From assembly GCF_003350005.1 (NCBI RefSeq), contig NZ_QLKS01000002.1, positions 124,001 to 188,000 of the forward strand: a DNA stretch of 64,000 nt, given 5' to 3'. The position numbers were made by a program, and so were the translations under genes. The first letter of the stretch is position 1, and each line of letters starts with the position of its first letter. This DNA is from Psychrobacter proteolyticus. GTDB lineage: Bacteria; Pseudomonadota; Gammaproteobacteria; Pseudomonadales; Moraxellaceae. The notes below the pieces were generated by a model. The model had not been told where the DNA came from. It ran no database searches and saw nothing but the letters and a program-made list of their open reading frames with translations. Positions 9,135 through 18,511 of this stretch are shown here, in pieces.

Positions 9135-9310
9135 GCAGCCATATCTAGAACATGCCAAAGATATGATTGATTAGACTTTGTTCATCGCATTCTGAGCATT
9201 AAAAATTCACAATATAATTATGATAAGTTAGTGAATTATATAAATGGCACTTTTTATTCGCCGTTGCACACGTTATTATTATTTTACCTTAACAATAAGC
9301 AAGTCCGCCT

Positions 9311-10069
9311 ATGTCCACTTCAGCCGTTTTGGCGTCCGCTATTCTTCCTCGTCATATTGCCATTATTATGGATGGTAACAATCGCTACGGTAAGGCCAAT
9401 AATTTAGGCCAAGGCCAAGGTCATGTAGCGGGTAAAAATGCGCTAGATCCCCTCGTTGACTACTGTGTCAATACAGGCATTAAGGTGCTGACAGTCTTTG
9501 CATTTTCTAGCGAAAATTGGCAGAGACCGCCTAGTGAGGTAGCATTATTGATGCAGCTACTCACGTCGACGATTCACGAGCAAATGCCGCGCATGAATGA
9601 GTATCGCATTCGCTTGCGTTTTATTGGTGATCGCAGTCAACTCAGTGATTCCTTGCAAACACTAATGGCTGATGCAGAAGAAAAGACAGCAGAGTTTGAG
9701 GCGATGACGCTGGTGATTGCGATTAGCTACGGTGGACAGTGGGATATTGCAAATGCAGCAAAGCATCTGGCTCAGCAAGTGCAAGCTGGTAAGTTAAAAG
9801 CTGAAGATATCAACAAAGAGCTACTAGGTAATTATGTACAACTTGCCGACACGCCAGCAGTGGATATGCTAGTGCGTACGGGCGGCGAGTATCGTATTTC
9901 TAATTTCTTATTGTGGCAATCTGCCTATGCTGAGCTGTTTTTCACTCCGACACTATGGCCGGATTTTACGGCAGAAGAGCTGGCAATGATGGTCGCAGAG
10001 TTTGCTAAACGTCAACGCCGCTTTGGCAAAACCAGCGAGCAGATAGTAACAGAGCAGCAAGATCAATGA
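9311..10069 (+). CDS. uppS: Isoprenyl transferase UppS (undecaprenyl diphosphate synthase)
   Basis: Cis-prenyltransferase that extends farnesyl diphosphate with isopentenyl diphosphate to C55 undecaprenyl diphosphate, the lipid carrier for peptidoglycan and LPS sugars. It is 252 residues, the normal size. It shows HIAIIMDGN with the catalytic Asp, FAFSSENWQRP, and the C-terminal RTGGEYRISNFLLWQ and WPDF. The active-site turn reads DGNNRYG where most homologues have DGNGRWA, an unusual variant. It begins the uppS-cdsA-dxr-rseP-bamA-lpxD-fabZ-lpxA series; the gap to cdsA is 181 bases. Confidence 0.95.
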   Translation: MSTSAVLASAILPRHIAIIMDGNNRYGKANNLGQGQGHVAGKNALDPLVDYCVNTGIKVLTVFAFSSENWQRPPSEVALLMQLLTSTIHEQMPRMNEYRIRLRFIGDRSQLSDSLQTLMADAEEKTAEFEAMTLVIAISYGGQWDIANAAKHLAQQVQAGKLKAEDINKELLGNYVQLADTPAVDMLVRTGGEYRISNFLLWQSAYAELFFTPTLWPDFTAEELAMMVAEFAKRQRRFGKTSEQIVTEQQDQ

Positions 10070-10250
10070 GCAGCTAGTGGATAGGTAAGTTCAGTCGGTT
10101 CAGTTCAGTTAGTATTGTATAACTGGTCAATCCTGCTGGTTTATGCAATGATAAACCGTTGGATTAGTACTATCACTAGGCCATCGTTAGTTAGCTGCTA
10201 TAATGCATTTTTTGACCATCTGTTCTTTATTATTATAAGGCTCGATAAGT

Positions 10251-11060
10251 ATGTGGCAACGAATTAAAACGGCAATTATTCTCGTTATTATCGTTGGTAT
10301 TGCAATGTTTGCGAGCCAAACGCCTATTTTATTTGCACCACTATTGGTCATTGGGGTCATCATTGCCGCTCATGAGTGGGCCAAATTGATGCCTAAGTGG
10401 CGCCAACCTGCTGTATTTGTTCTATTGATTTTAGCGCTCACTATATTCTCACTGATGTTTAAAGTGACTTGGTTGTTTTGGTGGGTGGCGTCACTCGTTA
10501 TATGGCTGATGGCGCTGTCTTGGGTTCGAGTCTTCCCAACACAAACAAGATGGTACGGCAACCAATTGGCAATGATGGGCGCGGTTATTTTGACGGCATC
10601 TATTACGGCGATGTTCTATCTCTGGCAGCTATCCGCATGGTGGCTGCTGTATGTGTTTTTATTAGTATGGTGTGCAGATAGTGGCGCATATTTCGTTGGA
10701 CGCAAGCTTGGTCGCCGAAAAATGGCACCCAATGTCTCACCCAATAAGAGCATGGAAGGGTTGGCTGGTGGCCTCGTCACAGGGCTGTTAGTTGTGATAG
10801 CTATCAGCGTCTTCAAATTACAGCTGACCGGTATACCGTTAATCGCATTTGTAGCGTTATCGGCCATCACTATTCTTGTTTCTGTACTTGGAGATTTGTT
10901 TGAGTCGATGCTCAAACGCCGTGCGGATGTCAAAGATTCAGGCACTATCTTGCCAGGTCACGGTGGTATCCTTGACCGTATCGATTCACTATTGTCTGCA
11001 ACACCGATATTTGCCCTTGGTTTTTGGGCGTTACAGCAGTTTGGTTTGATAGTGGTATAA
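10251..11060 (+). CDS. cdsA: Phosphatidate cytidylyltransferase CdsA
   Basis: Inner-membrane enzyme that makes CDP-diacylglycerol from phosphatidate and CTP, the branch point of phospholipid synthesis. It has 269 residues with about seven to eight hydrophobic segments. The family signature lies near the C-terminus: KRRADVKDSGTILPGHGGIL followed by DRIDSL, and the conserved CADSGAYFVGRKLGRRK lies in the middle. ATG 10251 is preceded by ATAAGG. It sits between uppS and dxr in the conserved order. Confidence 0.95.
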   Translation: MWQRIKTAIILVIIVGIAMFASQTPILFAPLLVIGVIIAAHEWAKLMPKWRQPAVFVLLILALTIFSLMFKVTWLFWWVASLVIWLMALSWVRVFPTQTRWYGNQLAMMGAVILTASITAMFYLWQLSAWWLLYVFLLVWCADSGAYFVGRKLGRRKMAPNVSPNKSMEGLAGGLVTGLLVVIAISVFKLQLTGIPLIAFVALSAITILVSVLGDLFESMLKRRADVKDSGTILPGHGGILDRIDSLLSATPIFALGFWALQQFGLIVV

Positions 11061-11226
11061 GGTTATATAGCAGCATTTTTCTATTTGAACCTGTTCTGTA
11101 GCTAGTCCACAATAATATTGGTATAAGTGAGCTGAGTGTGAGCGATACATTAGTATGATAAGCATGACAATTTTATAGTTAACAGACAATATTCTATTTT
11201 ATTATTTTTAAGTATCATGGGCATTG

Positions 11227-12435
11227 ATGGTTATGACGCAACGCATCGCCGTACTAGGCGCGACAGGCTCGATTGGCGATAGCACCTTAGCAATATTGGC
11301 GGCGCAACCGCACACTTATGAAGTCTATGCGTTATCAGGCTATCATCGCTTAGACAAGCTATTTGCGCTTTGCCAGCAGTTTTTGCCGAAACGCGTCAGT
11401 GTGCCGACGTCAGCCGTAGATGATTTTGCTAACAGGCTTAAAGCAGCAGGGATTGATAGTGATGTCGTAGGGGGCGAGGCAGGATTGGTAGATATTGCCA
11501 CTGACTCACAGACTGATACGGTGGTAGCGGCGATTGTAGGGGCGGCAGGGTTGCCATCCACGTTGGCAGCAGCACGTGCAGGCAAACGTATCTTGTTGGC
11601 CAACAAAGAAGCCTTAGTCATGGCAGGTAAAGTCATGATCGATGCGGTGAAGACGCACAAAGCTACTTTGCTGCCACTCGACTCTGAACACAATGCCATT
11701 TTCCAATGCTTGCCACTCGCTATTCAGCAAGATAATACGCAAATCCATCAGCCAAATCATGGTGTCCGCAAACTATGGTTGACAGCCTCTGGTGGGCCAT
11801 TTTTGCAGCAATCGTTCGAGCAAATGCAGCAAGCAAGCGTCGCAGAAGCGGTCAAACACCCTAATTGGTCAATGGGTCAAAAAATATCTGTCGATTCGGC
11901 CACGATGATGAATAAGGGACTTGAGCTGATAGAAGCCTGTCACTTATTTGATTTGCCTGAAGATAAGATAAATGTGGTTATTCATCCACAAAGTATCATT
12001 CACTCAATGGTAGAGTATAGCGATGGCAGCTTTTTAGCACAGTTGGGTAGTCCAGACATGAAAACGCCCATTGCGCACGCGCTGAGCTACCCTGATCGGA
12101 TGGATAGTGGCTCGCAGCCGTTAGACTTATTTGCGCTTAGTGGTTTGGAGTTTATTGAGCCTGACTTGCAAAAATTTGCCTGCCTGCGTTTGGCTCGCCA
12201 AGCAATGCAAGCCGGAACACAAGCCACGATTGTGCTTAATGCGTCAAACGAAATTGCAGTAGCAGCGTTCCTAGATGGGAAGATTCGTTTGACGGACATT
12301 GCTAATATTAACGAACAAGCCTTAAATGACATACAGCTGCCACCATTGAACGAAACTGCTGACATAGAAGATATCTTGGCGATCGATAAGATTGCACGCC
12401 ATCTGACCGATAAGTTGGTAGCAAAGCTGACATAA
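11227..12435 (+). CDS. dxr: 1-deoxy-D-xylulose 5-phosphate reductoisomerase
   Basis: NADPH-dependent enzyme of the MEP pathway that makes 2-C-methyl-D-erythritol 4-phosphate, feeding UppS with isoprenoid units. Its ~402 residues match the family. Seen are the nucleotide-binding start RIAVLGATGSIGDSTL, the LLANKEALVMAG motif, the metal and substrate region LPLDSEHNAIFQCL, the flexible loop TASGGPF, and WSMGQKISVDSATMMNKGLE. ATG 11227 and ATG 11233 are both possible starts; the ribosome site is weak for either. It is followed by rseP after 96 bases. Confidence 0.95.
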   Translation: MVMTQRIAVLGATGSIGDSTLAILAAQPHTYEVYALSGYHRLDKLFALCQQFLPKRVSVPTSAVDDFANRLKAAGIDSDVVGGEAGLVDIATDSQTDTVVAAIVGAAGLPSTLAAARAGKRILLANKEALVMAGKVMIDAVKTHKATLLPLDSEHNAIFQCLPLAIQQDNTQIHQPNHGVRKLWLTASGGPFLQQSFEQMQQASVAEAVKHPNWSMGQKISVDSATMMNKGLELIEACHLFDLPEDKINVVIHPQSIIHSMVEYSDGSFLAQLGSPDMKTPIAHALSYPDRMDSGSQPLDLFALSGLEFIEPDLQKFACLRLARQAMQAGTQATIVLNASNEIAVAAFLDGKIRLTDIANINEQALNDIQLPPLNETADIEDILAIDKIARHLTDKLVAKLT

Positions 12436-12531
12436 TCGTAGCAAGCGTCTCTTAGCTGATATATGACATTGATAAACGATATTAGCGAAGATGTTAATAA
12501 AAATGCTGAGTGACAATACTGAGAGAAAATC

Positions 12532-13908
12532 ATGACGTTTTTACTAACACTTCTTGCCGCCATATTTGTCTTAGGTCCGCTTATTGCCTTACACGAGTGG
12601 GGGCATTATATTGTGGCGCGGCTTTGCGGTGTCAAAGTACTAACGTACTCTATCGGTTTTGGTCCTAAAGTTTTTGGTTGGACCAGCAAAAAGAGCGGTA
12701 TCGATTATCGTATCTCAGCGTTGCCACTTGGTGGCTATGTAAAAATGCTGGATGAGCGTGAAGGTAATGTCGCAAAAGATGAGCAGCACCTTGCGTTTAA
12801 TCGACAGCATCCGCTCAAGAAAATTGCTATCGTTGCAGCTGGCCCTATCATGAATTTTGTTATCGCTATCGCGCTATTTTGGGTACTGTTTATGACCCCA
12901 TCTGAGCAGTTGGCGACTAAGATTGGACAGGTACTACCAGATACGCCTGCTGCGATGGCACAGCTGCCAGTCGGTGACAAAATCGTTGCGATTGATGGAC
13001 ATGATGTGCAGACATGGGAAGGTATTAACTATCGCCTTGCAGGACGTATGGGTGAGACAGATAATGTTAGCATTACCTTGCAGTCAAACGCCCAAACCAA
13101 TCAGTCGACTAAAGCCTATCAAGCACCCGTCACACAGTTTATGCAAGGTGAGGCTCAAGGCAAAGACGCATTGACCAGCTTTGGTATGTTGCCGTGGCAG
13201 CCGCAGATTGCGCCGATTGTAGGCGGTTTGGCTCCCGAAGGTGCCGCTAGCCGCCAAGGTCTGAAGGTTGGCGACCGTATTACTGCTATTGATGATACAG
13301 CAATCGAAGATTGGATTACTGCTACACGTATCATTCGTGATAATCCTGAGACGCTATTGAACTTTACGGTGTTGCGTGATGATAAGTCTGTACAGTTGCA
13401 AATTATGCCCCAAGGCAAAAAAGACAACTTGGGTAATGATTACGGACAGATTGGTGCGATGGTGGATCGGACTGAGATTGTGATTCCTGATGATTACAAG
13501 ACTACCGTGGTCTACGGTCCTAGTGAGTCGTTAGTTAAGTCGTTTGAAAAGACTGAGCAGCTCGCGGTAATGACCGTAAGCTCGATGGGAAAAATGTTGT
13601 CAGGTATGATTGGCTTAGACAATTTATCAGGGCCAATTACCATTGCCAAAGTCGCCAAGCAAAGCTTTGATATCAGTTGGCAGATGGTATTGTCGACAGC
13701 GGCGCTTATTAGCCTGAGTCTTGCCGTCTTAAACCTTTTGCCGATTCCAGTATTAGACGGTGGTCATATTGTCTATCATTTTATCGAGCTGATTCGCGGT
13801 AAGCCACTGTCTGAAGGTGTGCAAATGGTCGGTCTAAATATCGGTTTACTCTTGCTGGCAGGTTTCATGGTGTTAGCAATTGGTAATGACATCAGCCGGC
13901 TATTTTGA
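12532..13908 (+). CDS. rseP: Site-2 zinc metalloprotease RseP
   Basis: Inner-membrane intramembrane protease that cleaves the anti-sigma factor RseA after DegS and clears signal peptides, thereby activating the envelope stress sigma factor. It has 458 residues. The zinc motif HEWGH is at 21-25 in the first membrane helix. Two PDZ domains occupy the periplasmic centre (about 120-310, with LPVGDKIVAIDG and LKVGDRITAIDD). The third zinc ligand is Asp409 in NLLPIPVLDGGH, followed by the last helix. ATG 12532 follows GAGAGAAAA. It is directly upstream of bamA, a common pairing for outer-membrane quality control. Confidence 0.95.
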   Translation: MTFLLTLLAAIFVLGPLIALHEWGHYIVARLCGVKVLTYSIGFGPKVFGWTSKKSGIDYRISALPLGGYVKMLDEREGNVAKDEQHLAFNRQHPLKKIAIVAAGPIMNFVIAIALFWVLFMTPSEQLATKIGQVLPDTPAAMAQLPVGDKIVAIDGHDVQTWEGINYRLAGRMGETDNVSITLQSNAQTNQSTKAYQAPVTQFMQGEAQGKDALTSFGMLPWQPQIAPIVGGLAPEGAASRQGLKVGDRITAIDDTAIEDWITATRIIRDNPETLLNFTVLRDDKSVQLQIMPQGKKDNLGNDYGQIGAMVDRTEIVIPDDYKTTVVYGPSESLVKSFEKTEQLAVMTVSSMGKMLSGMIGLDNLSGPITIAKVAKQSFDISWQMVLSTAALISLSLAVLNLLPIPVLDGGHIVYHFIELIRGKPLSEGVQMVGLNIGLLLLAGFMVLAIGNDISRLF

Positions 13909-14170
13909 TCGGCTGATAAGCAATATGGCTGATAAAGCACGATATACTAATGGTTTTACGCCTATTATAGGCTGATTATTGTTATGATAGGCATGCTACT
14001 CTGTGTCTTAGCCTCTGTACTAATCGTAATTTTTAGTTTATTTTGTGATGCAATTTATATAAAGTGTTCTGAGTTACCCTTGCATGGGTTTATAACCTTG
14101 CGTGAATGGGTTAGACAATACGTGCCTTTTAACTTAACTTAAGCAATTTTTTTATTGACGGATAGTGTTT

Positions 14171-16585
14171 ATGCGTACGCCTTTAATTATGAGCGCGGCT
14201 GGGTTGCCGTTAGTTGTAGCGATGATGAGTATGCCAGTACAGGCTGCAGAATTTGTAGTAACTGACATCGGTTTTAATGGCTTACAACGCCTAACCCCTG
14301 ATAGCCTCTATCCGGTCTTACCTGTTACGGTAGGCGATACGGTGAATGATAGTAGCTTAGCTGCCAGTATTAAGGCGCTATATGCAACTGAGAACTTTGC
14401 TGATATTCAAAGCCGTGTCGAAGGTGGCAAGCTAAGGTTTGACGTCATTGAGCGTCCAACGATCGCTGAAGTTACCTTTGAAGGTAACAAGCTTATTCCA
14501 AAAGAAGGGCTTGAGCAGGGATTGAAGAATGCTGGACTGTCTGCTGGTGACGTGCTCAAGCAGTCTACTTTGCAAGGCGTGGCCAATGAGCTACAACAGC
14601 AATATATTAGCCAAGGTTACTACAATAGCAATATCGAAGTAGATCAAACAGTCCTTGATGGTAACCGTGTGAAACTTGACGTGCGCTTCGTAGAAGGCAA
14701 GCCTGCTAAAGTTGTCGATATCAACATTATTGGTAACAAACACTTTAGTGATGAAGAGATCAAAGACGTTTTCGCGGTAAAAGAATCTTCATGGACGCGT
14801 CTGTTATCTAAGTCTGATCGTTACGCTCAAGAAAAACTGGCCGCCAGTTTAGAGAGTTTAAAGGCGCTATATCAGAACGATGGTTATGTGCGTTTTTCAG
14901 TCGATAATGCCGTACTAAACATCAGTGAAGACAAGAGCAGCGTGTTTATCGAAGTTAGCCTAAGCGAAGGCGAGCAATACCAGTTTGGCGAAGTGAACTT
15001 TTTAGGTAAACCTACCTTTGAAAATAGTGAGCTAAAAGAGCTGGTTAGCTTTGCATCTAATGAGAAATACTCGCAAGCAAAACTAGACGAAACCACTGCT
15101 TCTCTTAAAAGACGTTATGGTAATGAAGGCTATTATCTAGCACAAATCAGACCAGTACCACGTATCAATGACGATACGAAAATGGTCGATGTCGATTACT
15201 ATATCGACCCTGCACGTCCTATCTACGTTCGCCGTATAAACTTTACAGGTAATATCAAAACGCAAGACGAAGTATTACGTCGTGAAATGCGTCAGTTGGA
15301 AGGTACGCTGTCTTCTAATGACAAAATTCAGCTGTCACGCACGCGTTTGATGCGTACTGGCTTCTTTAAAAATGTCACTGTCGACGTAAAACCAGTTCCT
15401 AATCAGCCAGACCAAGTTGATGTAAACTATGTGGTTGAAGAGCAGCCTTCTGGTAGCTCAACGATTGCAGCTGGTTACTCACAGAGCGGCGGTGTAACCT
15501 TTCAGTTGGATCTGACTCAAAATAACTTTATGGGAACAGGTAACCGTGTTAAAGCTGCGCTTTCACGTTCAGAGACTCGTGACTCATACAGTTTAGGTTA
15601 TACTGATCCATATTTCACAGAAAATGGTGTCTCACAAGGTATCAGTGGTTATTATCGTGAAACTAAATATGATGATAGAAACGTTAGCAACTATGTGACT
15701 GATGCATATGGTGCGACACTGAACTATAGTTATCCTGTAGATGAAACGAAACGAATTAGTGCCGGTCTAAATGTTGATAAAACGTCTGTTCGTGGTGGTC
15801 GCTTCCTTGGCATATCAAATGTTCAAGAAATAATTGATGATGGTGGGACAGTTGAAGACTTTACTGGAGATTTTGAAGGTCGTACAGGTTTTAAAAACGA
15901 CTATCAGACTTATAATTTGTTATTTGGTTGGGACTACAGCACTTTAGATCGCCCAGTTTTTCCGACTAAAGGTATGAGCCATACAGTTGACGCGACTATT
16001 GGACTTGGTGATAATAATTACCAAAAACTTGTGTATCGCGGTAATATATACTATCCGCTTTATAAAGACTGGATAGCACGTGGTTATACCAAACTTGGAT
16101 ATGGTAACGACTTACCATTTTATGAAAACTTCTATGCTGGTGGTTATGGCTCAGTACGTGGCTATGAATCTTCTACACTAGGACCTAAGTCAGAAAGTTA
16201 CTATAATGCTATTAATGGTAATACTGAGAATTTGGACGAGGAAGTCGGCGGTAATGCACTAGCAACGGTTGGCGCTGAACTGATCTTACCGATGCCTTTC
16301 AAGGGCGATTGGGCAGACCAAGTACGTCCAGTTTTATTTGCTGAAGGTGGTCAGGTTTTTGATACTTCTGATAAAGAGGATCGTACTTTTATCAATCCTA
16401 GTAATGGAAATGATACAGGCGTGCCCCTACTGACTCAAGATAATGCCTTCCGGTACAGTGCGGGTGCGGGGGTCACTTGGTATACTCCGATTGGTCCAAT
16501 TTCACTCAGTTACGCGATACCATTTGGTGACAAAGAAGGTGATGAGACTGAAAAAGTCCAGTTCCAGATTGGTAATACATTCTAA
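14171..16585 (+). CDS. bamA: Outer-membrane protein assembly factor BamA
   Basis: Central subunit of the BAM complex, which folds beta-barrel proteins into the outer membrane. A signal peptide ends at PVQAAEF. Five POTRA domains follow, to about residue 345, and the rest is a 16-strand Omp85 barrel with the conserved YGSVRGYES turn in loop 6 and a terminal Phe (QIGNTF). It is about 804 residues, the usual length. An in-frame GTG at 14165 is possible, but ATG 14171 fits a standard signal peptide. It is preceded by rseP. The next gene is lpxD directly, with no skp/ompH between. Confidence 0.96.
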   Translation: MRTPLIMSAAGLPLVVAMMSMPVQAAEFVVTDIGFNGLQRLTPDSLYPVLPVTVGDTVNDSSLAASIKALYATENFADIQSRVEGGKLRFDVIERPTIAEVTFEGNKLIPKEGLEQGLKNAGLSAGDVLKQSTLQGVANELQQQYISQGYYNSNIEVDQTVLDGNRVKLDVRFVEGKPAKVVDINIIGNKHFSDEEIKDVFAVKESSWTRLLSKSDRYAQEKLAASLESLKALYQNDGYVRFSVDNAVLNISEDKSSVFIEVSLSEGEQYQFGEVNFLGKPTFENSELKELVSFASNEKYSQAKLDETTASLKRRYGNEGYYLAQIRPVPRINDDTKMVDVDYYIDPARPIYVRRINFTGNIKTQDEVLRREMRQLEGTLSSNDKIQLSRTRLMRTGFFKNVTVDVKPVPNQPDQVDVNYVVEEQPSGSSTIAAGYSQSGGVTFQLDLTQNNFMGTGNRVKAALSRSETRDSYSLGYTDPYFTENGVSQGISGYYRETKYDDRNVSNYVTDAYGATLNYSYPVDETKRISAGLNVDKTSVRGGRFLGISNVQEIIDDGGTVEDFTGDFEGRTGFKNDYQTYNLLFGWDYSTLDRPVFPTKGMSHTVDATIGLGDNNYQKLVYRGNIYYPLYKDWIARGYTKLGYGNDLPFYENFYAGGYGSVRGYESSTLGPKSESYYNAINGNTENLDEEVGGNALATVGAELILPMPFKGDWADQVRPVLFAEGGQVFDTSDKEDRTFINPSNGNDTGVPLLTQDNAFRYSAGAGVTWYTPIGPISLSYAIPFGDKEGDETEKVQFQIGNTF

Positions 16586-16664
16586 ATTAGTGACATTATT
16601 CTCATCTATTTGAGCAGTTTCGAAGATTGTTCCAAATAGACGGAAATATCATTAGAACTTAGTA

Positions 16665-16703
16665 GGTCGTCAAAACGCATTGTCATTTTGGCGACCGTTT
16701 CAT
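16665..16703 (+). terminator. Probable terminator of bamA
   Basis: GGTCGTCAAAA (16665-16675) pairs with TTTTGGCGACC (16686-16696), with one G-T pair and a ten-base loop, followed by GTTTCATTT. It would separate bamA from lpxD. Confidence 0.5.
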
Positions 16704-16731
16704 TTATAACCATATTTTATTAATAATCATT

Positions 16732-17748
16732 ATGATAACGATTGAGCAACTCATCACTCAAATTGAGCAGCGTCAGCCCATTATTAATAAGGCTGAGATT
16801 GATACTGAGCAATTGTGTCAACCATTCAGTAGCGTCGGTAGTTTGACGACGGCCAGTCAGCAGCAGTTAAGCTTTTTGGCAGATCCTCACTATATCTCTA
16901 GCTTGGCTAGCAGTGACGCAGGCGCGGTGTTGGTGACGGAAGCATATCGTGACCAAGTGCCTACCTCAGCGATAGCGCTAGTCGTCTCAAATCCATATTT
17001 GGCTTATGCCAGTGCCAGTCAGCTGTTTGCACGTCATTCTTTATCTAACGGGATTCATCCTAGTGCTGTGATTGCAGACAGTGCTGTTATTGGCGAGCAA
17101 GTCAATATCGGCCCTTTTTGCGTGATTGGTGACAATGTACAAATAGGGTCGCGTAGCTCACTTGATGCTCATGTCGTGGTTGAGGCCAATACCAGTATTG
17201 GCACCGATTGTGTGATTAAGTCGCAAGTCGTTGTCGGGCCTGATTGTGTTATTGGCAATCACGTTAGATTGCATGCAGGGGTCAGTATCGGATCTGAAGG
17301 GTTCGGGTTTGCGCCTACTAAAGATCCTAGTAACACAGGTTGGGAGCGCATTGCCCAGTTAGGCCGTGTCATTATTGGTGATCATGTACGAGTTGGTAGC
17401 CAGACGTGTATCGATCGTGGCGCTATCGATGATACCGTTATTGGTAATCACGTTATTATTGATAATTTGGTACAAGTTGCTCATAACGTCCGTATCGGTG
17501 ATGGTACTGCTATCGCTGCTCAAACGGCCATTGCGGGTAGTACTACGATAGGTAAGCGCTGTATAATAGGCGGCGCTGTCGGTATCACAGGGCATATCGA
17601 GATTACAGACGATGTTATTTTGTCTGGCATGACCATGGTAACCAAATCCATTAAAACTGCTGGTTCATATTCATCTGGTACTGCTGCAATGCCGACTGCT
17701 AATTGGCGACGTGCTGCTGTACGTTTTCGTCAGCTAGGCAATAACTAA
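16732..17748 (+). CDS. lpxD: UDP-3-O-(3-hydroxyacyl)glucosamine N-acyltransferase LpxD
   Basis: Third enzyme of lipid A synthesis; it adds a 3-hydroxyacyl chain from acyl carrier protein to the 2-amino group of the UDP-glucosamine intermediate. It has 338 residues: an N-terminal uridine-binding domain (to about 95), then a left-handed parallel beta helix of hexapeptide repeats (VIGDNVQIGSRSSL and similar), with the catalytic His in VAHNVRIGDG and a C-terminal helix. ATG 16732 directly precedes ITIEQL. It is followed after 52 bases by fabZ and then lpxA, the conserved lipid A block. Confidence 0.95.
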   Translation: MITIEQLITQIEQRQPIINKAEIDTEQLCQPFSSVGSLTTASQQQLSFLADPHYISSLASSDAGAVLVTEAYRDQVPTSAIALVVSNPYLAYASASQLFARHSLSNGIHPSAVIADSAVIGEQVNIGPFCVIGDNVQIGSRSSLDAHVVVEANTSIGTDCVIKSQVVVGPDCVIGNHVRLHAGVSIGSEGFGFAPTKDPSNTGWERIAQLGRVIIGDHVRVGSQTCIDRGAIDDTVIGNHVIIDNLVQVAHNVRIGDGTAIAAQTAIAGSTTIGKRCIIGGAVGITGHIEITDDVILSGMTMVTKSIKTAGSYSSGTAAMPTANWRRAAVRFRQLGNN

Positions 17749-17800
17749 TGCAAACACAAACAAATAATAGATATTCAAAACACAGCAAGGAAGCGTCATT

Positions 17801-18337
17801 ATGAGCAATAACAATATAGATATCCCAACTGATGAAGACGTTAAAAGCTTGGCTGAGCAAGGTCTTACGCTACCATTGACGTATCATACGATTAAGCATT
17901 ATTTACCGCATCGTTATCCTTTTATGCTGGTAGATCGTATTGTAGCTTGTACGCCAGGTGAGTGTATTACTGGTATCAAAAACGTGACTATTAATGAAGA
18001 GTTTTTTAACGGTCATTTTCCTGATGAGCCGATTATGCCAGGTGTATTGATGGTAGAGTCAATGGCGCAGGTGTCAGGGGTTCTCGGTTTTATCAGTGCA
18101 GGACTGACAGCAGAAGACGGTTACCTTTACCTGTTTGCAGGTGTGGATAAAGTCCGTTTTAAACGTCGTGTGATTCCTGGTGATCAGCTTATTATTCGTG
18201 CAAAAACTGTGATGCAAAGACATGGTATCTATAAATTTGATTGTACTGTTCATGTCGAAGATGAACTGGCTGCTAGTGCGCAAATTATGATTGCACGTCA
18301 AGAGCAGCAAAAACCTGCTAATACGAAGGGTGCTTAA
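17801..18337 (+). CDS. fabZ: 3-hydroxyacyl-[acyl-carrier-protein] dehydratase FabZ
   Basis: Hot-dog-fold enzyme that removes water from 3-hydroxyacyl-ACP in fatty-acid elongation and competes with LpxA/LpxD for the same substrates. It has 178 residues, a little longer than the usual ~145-150 because of about 27 extra N-terminal residues (NNNIDIPTDEDVKSLAEQG). Active-site segments are LPHRYPFMLVDRI with the catalytic His and GHFPDEPIMPGVLMVESMAQ with the Glu. ATG 17801 has AAGGAAG upstream. It lies between lpxD and lpxA. Confidence 0.95.
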   Translation: MSNNNIDIPTDEDVKSLAEQGLTLPLTYHTIKHYLPHRYPFMLVDRIVACTPGECITGIKNVTINEEFFNGHFPDEPIMPGVLMVESMAQVSGVLGFISAGLTAEDGYLYLFAGVDKVRFKRRVIPGDQLIIRAKTVMQRHGIYKFDCTVHVEDELAASAQIMIARQEQQKPANTKGA

Positions 18338-18511
18338 GTTTTTAAGAAGCCATGCTGTACGAAGAGCGATATTAATTCGCTCAGTATAATTTGCAATAAA
18401 CAGCTATATGCAAACTCAACAACGCAACTGGTATTAGCTTCGTTAGTAACACTGAAATAGCGATACTTTTTTTATTATTTACTCGCATCAAATGATACAA
18501 GGGCCCATCTT

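Larger units (their letters stand above)
8922..9310. other. Intergenic region frr-uppS
   Basis: Holds the frr terminator, a 109-base imperfect inverted-repeat element (9026-9134) and the uppS upstream region. I see no open frame of credible length or composition. Confidence 0.6.

Noticed and set aside
11343-11699. 118-codon minus-strand frame inside dxr
   Set aside because: Shadow of conserved codons; no start context or homology.
12087-12563. 158-codon minus-strand frame overlapping dxr
   Set aside because: Lies antisense to the well-conserved dxr and runs over the rseP start; its translation has no recognisable domain and no ribosome site.
18364-18382. GAGCGA/TCGCTC hairpin between fabZ and lpxA
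   Set aside because: Six-base stem without a T run; not enough to call a terminator.
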